Positions 51,102-61,160 are shown, numbered from the stretch's first letter. The stretch is 64,000 bases of DNA from Candidatus Eremiobacterota bacterium (GCA_019240525.1 JAFAYE010000001.1:1647300-1711299); one strand, 5' to 3'. Notes: generated by a model not told the origin, from the letters alone. Made by a program: numbers and translations.

Positions 51102-51864
51102 TGTCCAATATTCCTCCTAGTGGAATTCGCCGACCAACGACCAAGCCACATTCCAAAGCCCATATTAGTCGCAGAAGGCCTTCCGCACAACCAGTGCCCC
51201 AAAGATCTGGCTTCGCGTGCTGACCGGTGCATGGAGTCTGTCCGCAGCGACCAGCTTCTCGACCCGCCGAACTTCCCCAAGAATCGGCACTCTCAACGAT
51301 GATCCACCCCGAATGCAAGCTCGGTCGCAGAAGGAGTGCGAAACCCAGTCGCCCGGTAACTTCGCAGATTATACCGCCTACTTTTTGTCGCGAAAGTTGC
51401 ACAGCCAATCTGCGCAGCGCCACCCTCACATTGGGCCGAGCTGGTGCCGAGCGCCGTCCCGAGCTTTACGGGGTTCTCGGGCGTTAAAAGCCTTGGGTTT
51501 GGGCTCGGGCAGCATTTTTCCGCAGCCCTCGTGCGCGTCCGCCTAGCTTCGTTGCGCCTCGGCGTTGTCGTCGAGCCTGGGTGGTACACAAACCGCCAAG
51601 CGAGTGGCTCACTCTGCGATGGCCGCGCTTGCGATGCGTACCGCATGGCCGACAATGACCGCCAACGACTCGATCTCCATGGGGCTCGCGCTTCTCGATG
51701 GCGTCGTAAATGCGGGAGCGGGCCGACCCGGTCTCCGAGAAATCTGCTACCCGGAGCTGACCCAGGTGGGTACAGCAACTTTTGCATTTCCGCCTAGGCT
51801 GTCGCGAATAATTGCAGAACCCATCGGGGCTTACACCCCTTAACTATAGGAGGCAGATGCCAAT
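51102..51864. other. Gene-poor region
   Basis: Two opposite frames overlap here: 51293-51787 minus and 51565-51843 plus. The latter reads ISMGLALLDGVVNAGAGRPG and LREICYPELTQVGTATF with natural composition but no proper start or ribosome site. Probably remnants. No RNA or repeat recognised. Confidence 0.45.
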
Positions 51865-52110
51865 ATGAAACGGATCGAGCGAACAATCTATGTTGCCCTG
51901 ATCGTGGCGCTGGTCAGTATCTGCGGTTTCATATGTCTTACTGCACCAAGTCGCGCGCAAGAGACATCTAATTACAAAGTAGTCAGCGCATCTCAAGCAC
52001 TGCAGCTAGATTGCGAGAGCGGTAGTTGTCACGAGAGCGGTTGGACCTTAGTGGGCGCCGTTGCGAATAGCAGTGGAAAGCCCACGGCTCTCTTATTTAG
52101 ATCGCCCTAG
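51865..52110 (+). CDS. Small secreted protein
   Basis: 81 residues, ATG after AGGAGG. The signal peptide (TIYVALIVALVSICGFICLT) ends near PSRAQE. The mature domain is about 45 residues with a Cys pair (LDCESGSCHESG) and SGWTLVGAVANSSGKPTALL, a beta-rich pattern that distantly recalls SGWTYIGIGSNAHGSPDLHF of the 55.6-kb protein. Function unknown; exported or periplasmic. Confidence 0.75.
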   Translation: MKRIERTIYVALIVALVSICGFICLTAPSRAQETSNYKVVSASQALQLDCESGSCHESGWTLVGAVANSSGKPTALLFRSP

Positions 52111-52479
52111 CTCAACGGACGCTGCAAGACGTTATCAAAGTGGTTGACCCACCCTCGGCGCAATGAATACTTGCAGATGGTCGTTGTTGCGAGAATAGGC
52201 TACAGCCGGCGATTTCGGCGTCTTATCTGTTCGTTGGCATTGTAAGAATGAATCCCCAAGGCCAGGATCGGCGAACCGCGATGTCTGGGCGGGGAGTTGG
52301 CCGTGCCTGCTGGTTGACGGTGGCCGGGTTTCATACCAGCAGGCTCACAATTTCGCGGCCCGAATGGGACCGCCCGCGAAGCGACGTTGCTCGCTAAAAC
52401 CGGGCCAGTTGAATCGTGGCTTTCCAGGCCATAGGCCGAAAGGAAATCCTCATACCGAAGACGCGATTCAGCGAGTCAG
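52111..52479. other. Intergenic region before the transposase remnant
   Basis: No gene seen; may include the decayed left end of the IS element. No terminal repeat recognised. Confidence 0.4.
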
Positions 52480-53040
52480 CCTCGTCGTAAGCGCGGCGTT
52501 CGTTACGTTCGTGGAAACGCCTTACCAGCGGTGGCCAGACCGCACCAAGGCGATGGTCGATCGACTTCATCCAACCGGCTCTCGGGGCGACGGTTCCATT
52601 GTCTCACCGTCGTTGACCACTTCAAGTGCGTTTTCTATTGAAACAGACTTTTCGGGTTCAAAGCGCTCGAGTCGCCGCCCTGTTCAATCGCATCGCCGAG
52701 CGGCGTCCTTTGCCACCGGCCATCAAATCAGACAATGGCGAAGAGTTCACCAGGGAGTTGATGCTCAAGTGGAGCGTAGAGCATAAGATTTACTTACATT
52801 TCATCGAGTTTGAAAAGCCGAATCAAAATGCGAGCGTCGAGAGCTTCAACGGCAGATGCGTGACGAGCTTCTCAACGAGCAGCTTTTCCAACGATCTTCC
52901 ACGCTCGATCGGCGACCGAAACCTGGCGCATTGACTACAACGAGAAGGCTTCATGCGCAGCTGTCGTGTTTGATGCTGGCAGATTTTATCAAGAAAAATG
53001 CACAACCATCGACTCACGGTGCCGGCTGGTCAGTTGATAA
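52480..53040 (+). pseudogene. IS3-family transposase (OrfB) remnant
   Basis: Pieces of an rve-type integrase lie in all three frames: RRKRGVRYVRG, RWSIDFI-like near 52555, a strand-order RRFHCLTVVDHFKC, then IKSDNGEEFTRELMLKWSVE and HFIEFEKPNQNASVESFNGR (one frame), MRDELLNEQLFQRSSTLD (second) and TWRIDYNEK (third). The core D-N-G and E residues of DDE transposases are recognisable, but at least four frameshifts prevent expression. No terminal repeats or orfA found. Resembles the IS407-like group. Confidence 0.8.
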
Positions 53041-53823
53041 CGGCAACGTCGGCGTTGGAGCAAGTTTGTGGTCGAGTGCGGATTGTTGCCACCGTCGGAG
53101 TTTGAGCTGAGCGTGTAAACCGTCGGTCGATCCGAAGTCACTGCACTGATTGGTCTCGATGTTTTTGCAGAACAAACGGCAATCAGCCCTCATAGTGACG
53201 GGAATTGCGGCTCATACTGCGCTCAACCGATGTCGCGGATTAGCTCTATGTAATTCTAAAGGGCAATCCACAGGGGATCTATACTCTCCGAACGCCTGCG
53301 TCCTCGGTAGCGTCGACGAAGGCGCGCGCGAGGCTCCTAAAGTCAAACGCTCACTCGAATAGGAAACGTAAGCCACTAAGGGAGGGGCAGTTTCTTGTCA
53401 TTCCTGACGACACATTTGTTCAACCAGGAGTGAACCAGCGTTACACGTATATTACCGCATTACCAAGAGACCGCCGTGTACGTGCTAGCCGGGCGTCGGA
53501 TCACGCCGTCTCCAGTTAAGTTCGCGATGCTTGGGTTAGGCGATCGCTGGGGAATGATCCAATATAGTCTCGAGCATGTAGAACAAGCGCACACGGTCGA
53601 GCGCTGCCTTTAAGGGCAATTAAGGGGGACCTGACATAGCCGAGATCAGCGAGACTGTCGAGAAAAAATCGATTTGATTAGAGCTATGATTTCGGACTAC
53701 GAACTTTGACTTTGCGTACAAGGCCATCCGTTGCTCGCCTAAGCTCTCCAGAAACGTGAGCTTTCGCTAACAGTTGACTCGTCGTCGCGGCGCGCAGGAA
53801 CGGCAAAATAACCTAGCCGTAGT
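53041..53823. other. Gene-poor region after the transposase remnant
   Basis: Only short frames without ribosome sites (the longest, 53150-53362 plus, has no motif). Probably decayed sequence or a long intergenic spacer. No repeats or RNA genes recognised. Confidence 0.45.
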
Positions 53824-54909
53824 TCAGAGAGCCAAGATCGCATCTTGCACTTCGTCGTTCCGAAAATACATCGAGTGGGACTTTCCCAATGTGCTCTGCC
53901 AGTAGCTTGCTCGTAGGTTTACGGTGTGCGTCTTGAATTTCGCCTCCGTGCTCGGTACCGGCGCGGCTGCCGCGAAGTGATCTTGAGTCGAGTAGTAATC
54001 CTTCCACATCGCCAGATTGGAGCTCCGCAGGCACTCGCGTATGCGCTGGCCAGCCCACGGGTTTTCCGCTGCTAAAAAGGCCAAGAACCCGCCCAGGCTG
54101 ATAAAGTTCACGTTTTGCGCCAAACCTTCGGCAATCGCGTCGAGAGCCACGAGGACGCCGAAACTATGGCCGACGAGCAGAACCTCGTCATACGAAGCGT
54201 CGGCCAGCATATCTAAGGCATCGGTCAGGCGACTTCGCATTACGGTACGCGTGGGCAAACCATTGTCATCGTCTGCGTCGTCGAGGTAGCGGCGGAAGAG
54301 ATCGGCGACATCGACTGAGGCGGAGATGCTCACGCCGAGTAAGACGAGTACGGCGCTCGCGAGAGGCCACGAATTCCTTAGCAGCACGAGAAAAACGAGT
54401 ATCGAATGGCCCAGAGGCGTTCGGTTTAGCGCAGAAATCCGCGGCACCGATACCGCGTGTAGGAAACTACCGACAACGGGGACGTTGTGGTGCACGAAAT
54501 CGCCGATTGCCCCAACCAGAGCCAGGAGTGTGCTAATCCACCAGATTCCCATGATCGCCAGCGCGATGGCAAAGGAGAGGAACCAGCCTTTGTGATCCTT
54601 GGCTCGGATTAACGACTTAGGCGATGCCCATGCCCCCACCAGACGTAGACCCCAGGTCAATTTCCTAAACCAGTCTTGGCTACTCAGAAAGGACGTTGCA
54701 CTCTGCCAATCTGCTTCGAAGACCTCAGTGATTGAGGCTGAGCCTTCGATTCGATAGCCGGTGTACGTTTGGCAGCTAATCTGCGAAATCGTGAAACCCG
54801 GATGGCGGAGCCTGATGCAATTCTTTAGAAGGTTGAGTTGCGATCCTACCACCAGGGCCTCCTGAAATCCGGGAACGAGCACGACGAGACGCTTGCGCTT
54901 CTTAGTCAT
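53824..54909 (-). CDS. Membrane-associated alpha/beta hydrolase
   Basis: 361 residues starting MTKKRKRLVVLVPGFQEALV. The N-terminal strand with LVPGFQ and the nucleophile elbow in YDEVLLVGHSFGVLVALDAI (Ser in GHSFG) define an alpha/beta hydrolase. Two membrane segments (LSFAIALAIMGIWWISTLLA and a pair around LVFLVLLRNSW) are inserted between them, an unusual layout that tethers the enzyme to the membrane. It follows a hypothetical gene by 52 bp. Substrate unknown. Confidence 0.8.
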   Translation of the reverse strand: MTKKRKRLVVLVPGFQEALVVGSQLNLLKNCIRLRHPGFTISQISCQTYTGYRIEGSASITEVFEADWQSATSFLSSQDWFRKLTWGLRLVGAWASPKSLIRAKDHKGWFLSFAIALAIMGIWWISTLLALVGAIGDFVHHNVPVVGSFLHAVSVPRISALNRTPLGHSILVFLVLLRNSWPLASAVLVLLGVSISASVDVADLFRRYLDDADDDNGLPTRTVMRSRLTDALDMLADASYDEVLLVGHSFGVLVALDAIAEGLAQNVNFISLGGFLAFLAAENPWAGQRIRECLRSSNLAMWKDYYSTQDHFAAAAPVPSTEAKFKTHTVNLRASYWQSTLGKSHSMYFRNDEVQDAILAL

Positions 54910-54961
54910 TTCGCGCTGTTCAGCTAACGGGGGTGCGCACCTCTGAGCAGTGGGTCGTGGG

Positions 54962-55345
54962 TCAGAATCGAGGTGTGCCGATACTCTGTTCACACCTCAG
55001 TAGCCATGCAGTTAAGCAGATTACGACGGACCGAGACAATATCGTCATATTGGAAATGAGCAGGCTCAACGCGATCGCCGCATCGCTCGTCGGGCTGCGC
55101 GCGTTGTCTTCTATCGCTAACGTCGCGAGGCCATTCGCCTCGTTTAGCAATTCGGCGCGCTCCGTAATCGTAAAACAATACTCGGGCAAGGCGAGTCCTA
55201 AGGCGGTCAACTCCATCATCAACACTTGGATGGCGTCCTTCTCGCTGGAATGTGCGGTCAGTACTTGCAGCAAGCTGCCGTGCTCGGGCCGCAAGGTCCG
55301 TTCCGCTGCGCCTCGATCTGGGATCATCGGTCGCAAGCGTGCCAT
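54962..55345 (-). CDS. Hypothetical protein
   Basis: 127 residues (an internal ATG gives MIPDRGAAERTL). Helical, with LLQVLTAHSSEKDAIQVLMM and LALPEYCFTITERAEL and a weakly hydrophobic stretch at AIALSLLISNMTILS. Natural composition and same strand as the hydrolase gene. No family recognised. Confidence 0.5.
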   Translation of the reverse strand: MARLRPMIPDRGAAERTLRPEHGSLLQVLTAHSSEKDAIQVLMMELTALGLALPEYCFTITERAELLNEANGLATLAIEDNARSPTSDAAIALSLLISNMTILSRSVVICLTAWLLRCEQSIGTPRF

Positions 55346-55557
55346 GCGCTCGCCCTTGATGTGGCTTTCCTAACAGCCATTCGCTTGCTCGGTCGCTACT
55401 ATTGCTGCCAAGGAATTTCTTGGGATATCTTTGCCGATTTTCCGATACCGCGAAACTTACTTAGCGATCTTTCGCCCAAAGGCCAGAGCACCGATACGGG
55501 CGTTCCGAGGAGGTAGCGATTTGTGCTGCGAGGCGAGCCCTTTCTATAGAAGCTACG

Positions 55558-56391
55558 TCACAACGTCGCGGGGCATTTACTAACGGCAGGGGCGGGACGC
55601 GGTACACTCGATGGCGCGTTGCAGAGGAAGATCTCCGCCCAATATGCGGTCCGCTCGTTACTAATGGCGTAGCTCCGCGTGTCCAGTACGACTGCTGCAT
55701 CATCTTGTTGAACGACACCGATCCGAACCGATTGAGGCGAGGCAGCGTCACGAAGGTTCACGGTTCGGCCAAAAGTGATCAATTCTCCCTTCGTGGGCGC
55801 GCTAGCTGTCTTAATCGTGTGATCAAAGTGAAGGTCTGGCGATCCGTGAGCATTGCTTCCAATGCCAATGTAGGTCCAGCCGGATCCATTAAGCAGGGCC
55901 GCGGTGCGATCAAGATTGTCAGAGCGCGCCGGGCTCTCAGGTAATGGGCTCGGCGTAGGCCCTCCTGATTCCTTGGGGGGGGTGATCGGCGATCGCGACA
56001 CTTTGTCTCCGACTATAATCGCTTCGATGTCTGGATCGTGTGCTAAGGCGGGACCGCTCTGCCGGTCTATTAGGAGAAGGTGCGATATTGCGTCTCTTAT
56101 CGGCGTCGATTGTGAAGAGCCGGCGGTCTCGATGATTTGTTTCCGTTCCGCGGTATTTTCCCCCAAGAAGTAGATCGCCGCTAAGGCCACCTGAACATGA
56201 TGTCCATCAGGGTTGAATAGATCCTCAAGTTCCTTCTGAAACGCTTGCGCAACGTCGTTGCTATGGCTCAACTCAGCGCCTTGGAGTTGCGCCCGCGTTG
56301 TGAGCCACGTGGTTCCAACGGTGATGCATCCGACGATAATTGACGCGCCTGCGGCAATAAGGGCAGTGCGAAGATCATCTCTACCAGCCAT
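55558..56391 (-). CDS. Membrane-anchored hypothetical protein
   Basis: 277 residues, ATG 56391 after GGAGG. One N-terminal membrane helix (TALIAAGASIIVGCITVGTT), then a helical region (QAFQKELEDLFNPDGHHVQV), a Pro/Ser linker (SGGPTPSPLPESPARSDN), and a C-terminal beta-rich domain (NGSGWTYIGIGSNAHGSP, SVRIGVVQQDDAAVVLDTR). Its end is similar to a remnant at 47600-47755. Type and role unknown; the TM-plus-linker-plus-small-domain layout resembles signalling or effector proteins. Confidence 0.72.
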   Translation of the reverse strand: MAGRDDLRTALIAAGASIIVGCITVGTTWLTTRAQLQGAELSHSNDVAQAFQKELEDLFNPDGHHVQVALAAIYFLGENTAERKQIIETAGSSQSTPIRDAISHLLLIDRQSGPALAHDPDIEAIIVGDKVSRSPITPPKESGGPTPSPLPESPARSDNLDRTAALLNGSGWTYIGIGSNAHGSPDLHFDHTIKTASAPTKGELITFGRTVNLRDAASPQSVRIGVVQQDDAAVVLDTRSYAISNERTAYWAEIFLCNAPSSVPRPAPAVSKCPATL

Positions 56392-57189
56392 ATCTTCCTC
56401 CAATTTCCGGGGCAATCCAGATGGCTATAACCGTGAAGGAGCGAACTGCCGGACTTCTGTCCTACCTGCTACGCGGGCCACATCTTCTATAGCGCGCGAC
56501 TGATTTGCTTGCACTCTTGGCTTACGCACTTTATAAGTCCGCAAGGCAACAGTGGTGGGGTATCTAGTTTGACTTGCGCCTCCAATCAGAAGTATCGGAA
56601 GGCTTTCTTGGTCCGTGATGATTTCTGGTGTGCCCTCATTTCCATTCTCCTCGCAATAGCGGCGGAGGATATCTAGCGGCAGTCGTTTCTTGCGTATCAG
56701 TGCCAGGTAATATCTAAGGACTACAGCGACATCGGCTACACGGTGTAATTGATCTTAATTATTGTATAAACACGGTCGAGTTTGTTCAATTAGCGTCAAA
56801 GCAATCTCGTACAAAAATTGTCTGATCGGTCTTTATGTTCCCGAGAACTGGCCCTACTTGAGCGGCCGGCAGTGCCAGTTGGTCAGGAGTCAATTGCAGC
56901 ACTCTGAGCGCTTGGATCATCGATTCCCTCCCGCGCGCGACATGGCGCGCCTGCCCCACTTTAGGCTACAGCGCTGGCGAATGCCGCGCCCAACGGCAAG
57001 TGCTAGCGCAGCTTCGGGCTTGCGCTCCGGTCCCGGCGCGCGGTTCCGACGGGCGCCATCCCCATGGGAAGGCCGCAGGAGCACCAAGATGATTTCGATG
57101 GTCAGCCGCCAGGACCCGAATGGAACGAAACTTTCAGTAAGCCTAAACGTGCGAATTGATACGCACGGAGCAAGGGCCGACGTGGGTCT
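56392..57189. other. Gene-poor region
   Basis: The longest frame (56762-57193 plus, 143 codons) has Arg/Pro-rich composition and no ribosome site. I see no gene or RNA here. Confidence 0.45.
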
Positions 57190-57357
57190 CTAGTACCGCT
57201 GACAGTCCTTGCAAAGAGGATAGCCCCCGGTTCCCGATTTGCGCTCGTGCTTCGGTATGTCGCGACCTGGTGCGCACTGGGTCTCGTTGTGGTGGAAGCG
57301 TTCGCCTGCGGGCTTATTGGTCTCGTTGATCGAGTAAAACGGGTCTACTTTTGCCAC
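57190..57357 (-). CDS. Small CxxC protein (55 residues)
   Basis: GTG start at 57357 after AAGGGGG. Sequence starts MAKVDPFYSINETNKPAGER and continues FHHNETQCAPGRDIPKHER to GTGGYPLCKDCQRY. The NETQCxPGRDIPxxER and GGYPLCKDC pattern is highly ordered and looks like a conserved small protein with a single zinc knuckle. I recall similar unnamed proteins in other bacteria but cannot name the family. It stands alone in a gene-poor stretch. Confidence 0.75.
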   Translation of the reverse strand: MAKVDPFYSINETNKPAGERFHHNETQCAPGRDIPKHERKSGTGGYPLCKDCQRY

Positions 57358-58202
57358 CTGGAAGCCCCCTTCGATTGCCTGGTTAGGGCTCGATTTGGCT
57401 AGTCAAACAGCGTCACCCTGCGACGCATTAGAGAGAACCGGCCCTCACCCGCCCGCGACTGCGAGAATAGTGGGGTACTGAGGAGGTTCGATAATCTTGC
57501 TGCGAAGCAGCATGGCACGAATACCTTAATGCGCCTACGGCGTAACGTGCGGTGGCAGGAAGGGAGCGCGGGTTCCGGGCGCTGAGCCGGCCTCAGTTCA
57601 GAGGCGAGCGGTCGAGCCCTTTTTTGGCCCGACGAAAAATGGGCTAGCATGAAATGATTAACTGATTAGAGCAAAGGCAGCGTGCGGTCGTATGGAATGC
57701 GGCGGGAAAGGAGCTCGGTTGATTGCAGACAGGCGACGAGTTGATCACCTTTTGAGGGAATAAAACCGCGCCTGCCCTGCGGACTGCTCCTACTGGTTTT
57801 ACTAAGTCAGTCGTCGAGTACGCACCCGGCGGCCGATGGAGCCCCTGGTCGGTTCATTTTCCGGACGTGATCGGGAGTGCTCGAACTGATCGCAACCCAC
57901 GAAATGATCGCGATGGCCGAGTTGCACTGTAGTGTGCCGCACCCGCTCATCCATTACACGGCGTTGCCGCCGCGGCTTCCAGCCGATTGCACGTCCGCCT
58001 CACACCGAGATCACTACGAATTGCCGCGCAGGGCATGAAGCGCGGTCAGGCCCGTACGGCCGACCGACCTAGCTTCCACAAGGCTACTGCAGCCGAGAGT
58101 TTGCTAGCGCTAGCCGAGCCGTGCAACTAGGGTAAGCAATATCTAGCTAGAACAGGCTGGCCTCTACTAGTCTGGGCTAACGCTCATGAAGGAGGCTCTG
58201 AA
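57358..58202. other. Gene-poor region
   Basis: A minus-strand 83-codon frame (57399-57650) is Arg-rich and lacks a ribosome site. No other structure recognised. The promoter of the small lipoprotein gene at 58203 must lie at the right end but was not defined. Confidence 0.4.
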
Positions 58203-58397
58203 ATGAAGGCCCTTTCCATTGCCGCGATATTTGGTTTTGTCGCAATGGTCGCATCGGGATGTTCTGCGAGTGGTGTTTTGCCGACTACATCGGCGCTGGC
58301 AGCGAAGAAGGCCCATAGCAATCGTGTCTTAAGGTCCAGCGATTGCCCGAACGATTCGGGCGGGATCATGACTGGTGATGGTAGTGGCACCTGCTAA
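58203..58397 (+). CDS. Small lipoprotein (64 residues)
   Basis: ATG after GGAGG. Signal sequence and lipobox MKALSIAAIFGFVAMVASGC (Cys20). The mature part is only about 44 residues, ending in DCPNDSGGIMTGDGSGTC with two Cys. It is followed by a strong hairpin and then the TPR-LuxR gene. It could be a secreted or signalling peptide tied to that regulator; inference. Confidence 0.75.
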   Translation: MKALSIAAIFGFVAMVASGCSASGVLPTTSALAAKKAHSNRVLRSSDCPNDSGGIMTGDGSGTC

Positions 58398-58424
58398 GCC
58401 GTTAAACTAGCTGGCGGAAAAGGC

Positions 58425-58453
58425 GGGTGGCGGGGAATGCGCCCTCGCCACCC
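58425..58453 (+). terminator. Strong hairpin between small lipoprotein and LuxR genes
   Basis: An 11-bp stem (GGGTGGCGGGG pairing with CCCTCGCCACCC-side bases, one G-U) with a 7-base loop, ending 13 bp before the ATG at 58467. No U-tract follows, so it may attenuate rather than end transcription, or restrict translation of the regulator. Confidence 0.6.
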
Positions 58454-58466
58454 CTAACGTTGCATC

Positions 58467-60089
58467 ATGACGAAAAGCAGTCCCCGGGCCGCGCAGGATT
58501 GGTTTTCCGAGATGCAGCGGCTCTTTCAAAGTGCGCAATACCGCAGCGCGGCCGCGTTATACGATCAAGTGATTGAAAGTGGCGAAGCACCCGGTAGCGA
58601 TGCGACCTTATTGCGGGCGCGGCTCTATCTAAAGACGGAAAGTAAGCGGGTAGTGCCCTTTCTTCTACGGCATGAGCTGCACAAGCCGACGCAAGCTCAA
58701 GTCGCTCGTCGAGCGATGTACCTTGGCACTGGCTATTCTAGGCTCGGCGAGTTCACGGAAGCGGATGATCACTTTCTACGGGCGGAGAAGATCTTTCGTG
58801 AAGGTCCAGCACTAGGAGAGCTCGCGGCACACGTTACGCGCAGCTACCTTGAACGGCGCGACCTTGACGAGGCCGAAAAGTGGCAGAATAGAAGTCTTGC
58901 CGATCGGAGTTTGCGCGGCAAGATTCGAAGCGAACATCTCGCTTCGTACATCGCGGCGCGGCGCGGCCAATATTATAAGCAAGCGGAATGCTTGATCAAA
59001 GTTTTGGACCTGATCGGTGGCCGCCGCGAAGACTTCGTCGAGGACTGGTACGCTGCAGTTCATACCTTAGCCGTGCTCGCGCGGGAACTTCCGTCATCTA
59101 TGGCCTCGATACGGGCGAAGGCTGAAGTAGACTTAGACGTAGCATGGTCAGCAGACTTTGCCGTAAGCCGATTCCAAGCACTAAAGGGGGTAGCTTGGTC
59201 CCAGGCGCTCGCAGGGGACGAGCTGAGCTGCTTGCGCTACCTGCGGTTAGCGCAGCACGCCGACGTCGGGTCGGTCTGGCGCATAATTCTTTACTTAGAC
59301 CGCTCCTACTTTGCTGCTATCGTCGGCGAACAGCAGTGGGCGGAAAATGAGTTTTTCGCTGCAGAGGAGGTAGCCGAAGGAATAGCCTGGGAAGAGACCG
59401 TGGGCGAGGAGCGCATCGCCTTACTATTGATGGCAGAATTGGCTACGCTTCATGCGCCGAAGCGTGCCCCCTTTTATATCGCTCGATTCAAGGATCTTGG
59501 GCGACTTAGGACCAACGTTCAGCATCTCGCCTTCGACGACCGGCTACAAGCCATGGAAGCCTATGCAACGGGGCTAGTCAATCTTTCCTCGGGAAATCGC
59601 GAAAAAGCAGAAGAGCAATTGCGGATAGCCTGGAAAATCTTTGACGGTATCGATTACGATGTGCGCGCAGCCTTAACCGCCCAGGCGCTTTACCGCGCTA
59701 CCGACAAGGCGAGGTGGCTGCACCTTGCGGAAGACAAGCTCGAAAAATACCCGCGTTCATGGCTGGCTCGCGGTCTGGCAAGAAATGTGGCGATCGTTCA
59801 CCGAGAGGATGCTAGTCTTTCGAGGATGCAAACAGCTGTTATGCAGCTCATTTGTGAGGGCCTTTCCACTGACTCGATGGCTCAAAGGCTGGGGCTTAGC
59901 CGCAACACGGTACTCAATCATCTTAAGATCGTATACAAGAAGATGGGGGTGAAATCGCGCGAAGCCCTCGTCGTCGAAGCCATGCGTCGCAATTTGGCTG
60001 GTTGGACGCTCGAACAGAAATCGGATCGCTCGCGCCCAGCATTCACGGCTCAACCGCGGGTTTCATCGCGTGCCGAGGAAGTCGATTAA
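58467..60089 (+). CDS. TPR-containing LuxR-family transcriptional regulator
   Basis: 540 residues. Residues about 15-440 are helical repeats (QSAQYRSAAALYDQVIESGE; YLGTGYSRLGEFTEADDHF; RSYLERRDLDEAEKWQNRSL), TPR-like. The C-terminal HTH at about 450-505 reads LSRMQTAVMQLICEGLSTDS then MAQRLGLSRNTVLNHLKIVY and KKMGVKSREALVVEAM, the LuxR/GerE fold. No receiver or NACHT domain seen. Intact relative of the frameshifted gene at 34 kb. It lies between a small lipoprotein gene and the lanthipeptide cluster and could regulate either. Confidence 0.88.
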   Translation: MTKSSPRAAQDWFSEMQRLFQSAQYRSAAALYDQVIESGEAPGSDATLLRARLYLKTESKRVVPFLLRHELHKPTQAQVARRAMYLGTGYSRLGEFTEADDHFLRAEKIFREGPALGELAAHVTRSYLERRDLDEAEKWQNRSLADRSLRGKIRSEHLASYIAARRGQYYKQAECLIKVLDLIGGRREDFVEDWYAAVHTLAVLARELPSSMASIRAKAEVDLDVAWSADFAVSRFQALKGVAWSQALAGDELSCLRYLRLAQHADVGSVWRIILYLDRSYFAAIVGEQQWAENEFFAAEEVAEGIAWEETVGEERIALLLMAELATLHAPKRAPFYIARFKDLGRLRTNVQHLAFDDRLQAMEAYATGLVNLSSGNREKAEEQLRIAWKIFDGIDYDVRAALTAQALYRATDKARWLHLAEDKLEKYPRSWLARGLARNVAIVHREDASLSRMQTAVMQLICEGLSTDSMAQRLGLSRNTVLNHLKIVYKKMGVKSREALVVEAMRRNLAGWTLEQKSDRSRPAFTAQPRVSSRAEEVD

Positions 60090-60858
60090 GACTTTTTGCG
60101 CAGGCGAAGGGCTCTGATGCGGGGGTTAGATTCAGAATCGTCATTCGAGTCCAACGCGAATAACGCCGACGACCTTCGGCTTCGTGAGGATGAGTGGTCG
60201 CGCCCGCATCGCGAAGGTACGCCTCCGTCTTACTTGGCAACGGCGTCTCCTCTTGCCACCTTCGTCTGCTCAATCGTTCTATCGGCTCCAAGCGAGCCGT
60301 CAGAATTTAGACGGTCAAGGCACACCCACCGGTATTGCCCTTGACTCTCACCGCCTTCATAGGTCAGCCGCTCATCGATCGGAGCCCTGGGTCTGAGGCC
60401 GGACACGCCGCGTTCGATCCTGGCGCCGGCGTCGAACGCGCGCGCGTTAGGGCTCGGCATAATCCCACGATGAGTTAACTTTAGCCACAATAAACTATGT
60501 GGAAGTAAGAGATCTATAACGACCATTCCGGTATCGTACCGACGACGAGAATTATAGCTGAAATGCCAAGGATCCCTTTGTTCGTGTAACTGAAGACGTC
60601 GGGTCCTGTTGGCGCAGTTTGCCAGCTATCTAAAATCGACGCACGCACGACGGCCACCTCACACGCGAGAAATCTTGCAGTATCCGCGGAAACGACCGTC
60701 CCAAACGCTGCGGCGAGATGATCCTCCACGGTTAAGGCATCTCGCGCTTTCGCTGATGCTCGAACCACAACGACAGAGTCGTGTAAGCTTAGTCGCTTGC
60801 ATGGCGGTGCGCGCGTCGCGTCTGCTATTGAACCTCAAAATGAGCCGGGGACGTAATC
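60090..60858. other. Region between LuxR gene and lanthipeptide cluster
   Basis: No confident gene. An 84-codon minus frame (60514-60768) has a possible C-terminal membrane helix (GILGISAIILVVGTIPEW) but no good ribosome site. Confidence 0.45.
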
Positions 60859-60894
60859 ACAATGGGTCGGGGGCGTAAGCCCCCGACCCATTGT
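60859..60894 (-). terminator. Perfect 16-bp hairpin after lanA
   Basis: Arms ACAATGGGTCGGGGGC and GCCCCCGACCCATTGT around a 4-base loop (GTAA on the plus strand). It lies 18 bp after the lanA stop, the position of a transcription terminator, though no U-tract follows. Confidence 0.75.
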
Positions 60895-60912
60895 AAGGTC
60901 GTTAAAACCGGC

Positions 60913-61062
60913 TCAAACGAAGCAGCAAGTGCACGCCGAAGTGCAAGCTGTGCCGCCTGTGGTATGAATGCATTTGCATTGCGGCGGCAGAGTTGGTGTC
61001 TTTCCGCTGGCGTTCTTTTCTTTGTCGGATGCGCCGATTTTGAGGTCGAGTTCTTCGAACAT
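60913..61062 (-). CDS. lanA: Class I lanthipeptide precursor peptide
   Basis: 49 residues. Leader MFEELDLKIGASDKEKNAS with a class I-like (F/E)LDL box, then GKTPTLPPQ, where PQ matches the cleavage site of some nisin-group leaders (for example subtilin). The core CKCIHTTGGTACTSACTCCF and a final Val has six Cys and six Ser/Thr, ending in CC. The frame begins after GAGGTAA at 61062 and ends TGA at 60913. It lies just downstream of lanC, with its own promoter and a hairpin after it, which supports a real gene too short for default annotation. Confidence 0.88.
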   Translation of the reverse strand: MFEELDLKIGASDKEKNASGKTPTLPPQCKCIHTTGGTACTSACTCCFV

Positions 61063-61102
61063 ATGCTTACCTCACAAATGTGGCTAAGGTGGGATAGCTA
61101 CT

Positions 61103-61130
61103 AGCATACCCCCAAGTCTCGCAATTGCAA
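61103..61130 (-). promoter_or_regulatory. Promoter of lanA
   Basis: On the minus strand TTGCAA (61130-61125), a 16-bp spacer, TATGCT (61108-61103), about 40 bp before the lanA start. A private promoter would let the precursor be made in excess over LanB and LanC. Confidence 0.6.
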
Positions 61131-61160
61131 AGGCCTCCGGCCACCTTCGGGCTGGCTAGG

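Noticed and set aside
56762-57193. 143-codon plus-strand frame
   Set aside because: No ribosome site; Arg/Pro-rich; overlaps the better-supported small gene at 57190-57357 on the other strand.
60514-60768. 84-codon minus-strand frame with a possible membrane helix, considered as an immunity gene for the lanthipeptide
   Set aside because: No ribosome site, weak composition and placed beyond the terminator hairpin of lanA; left unannotated.
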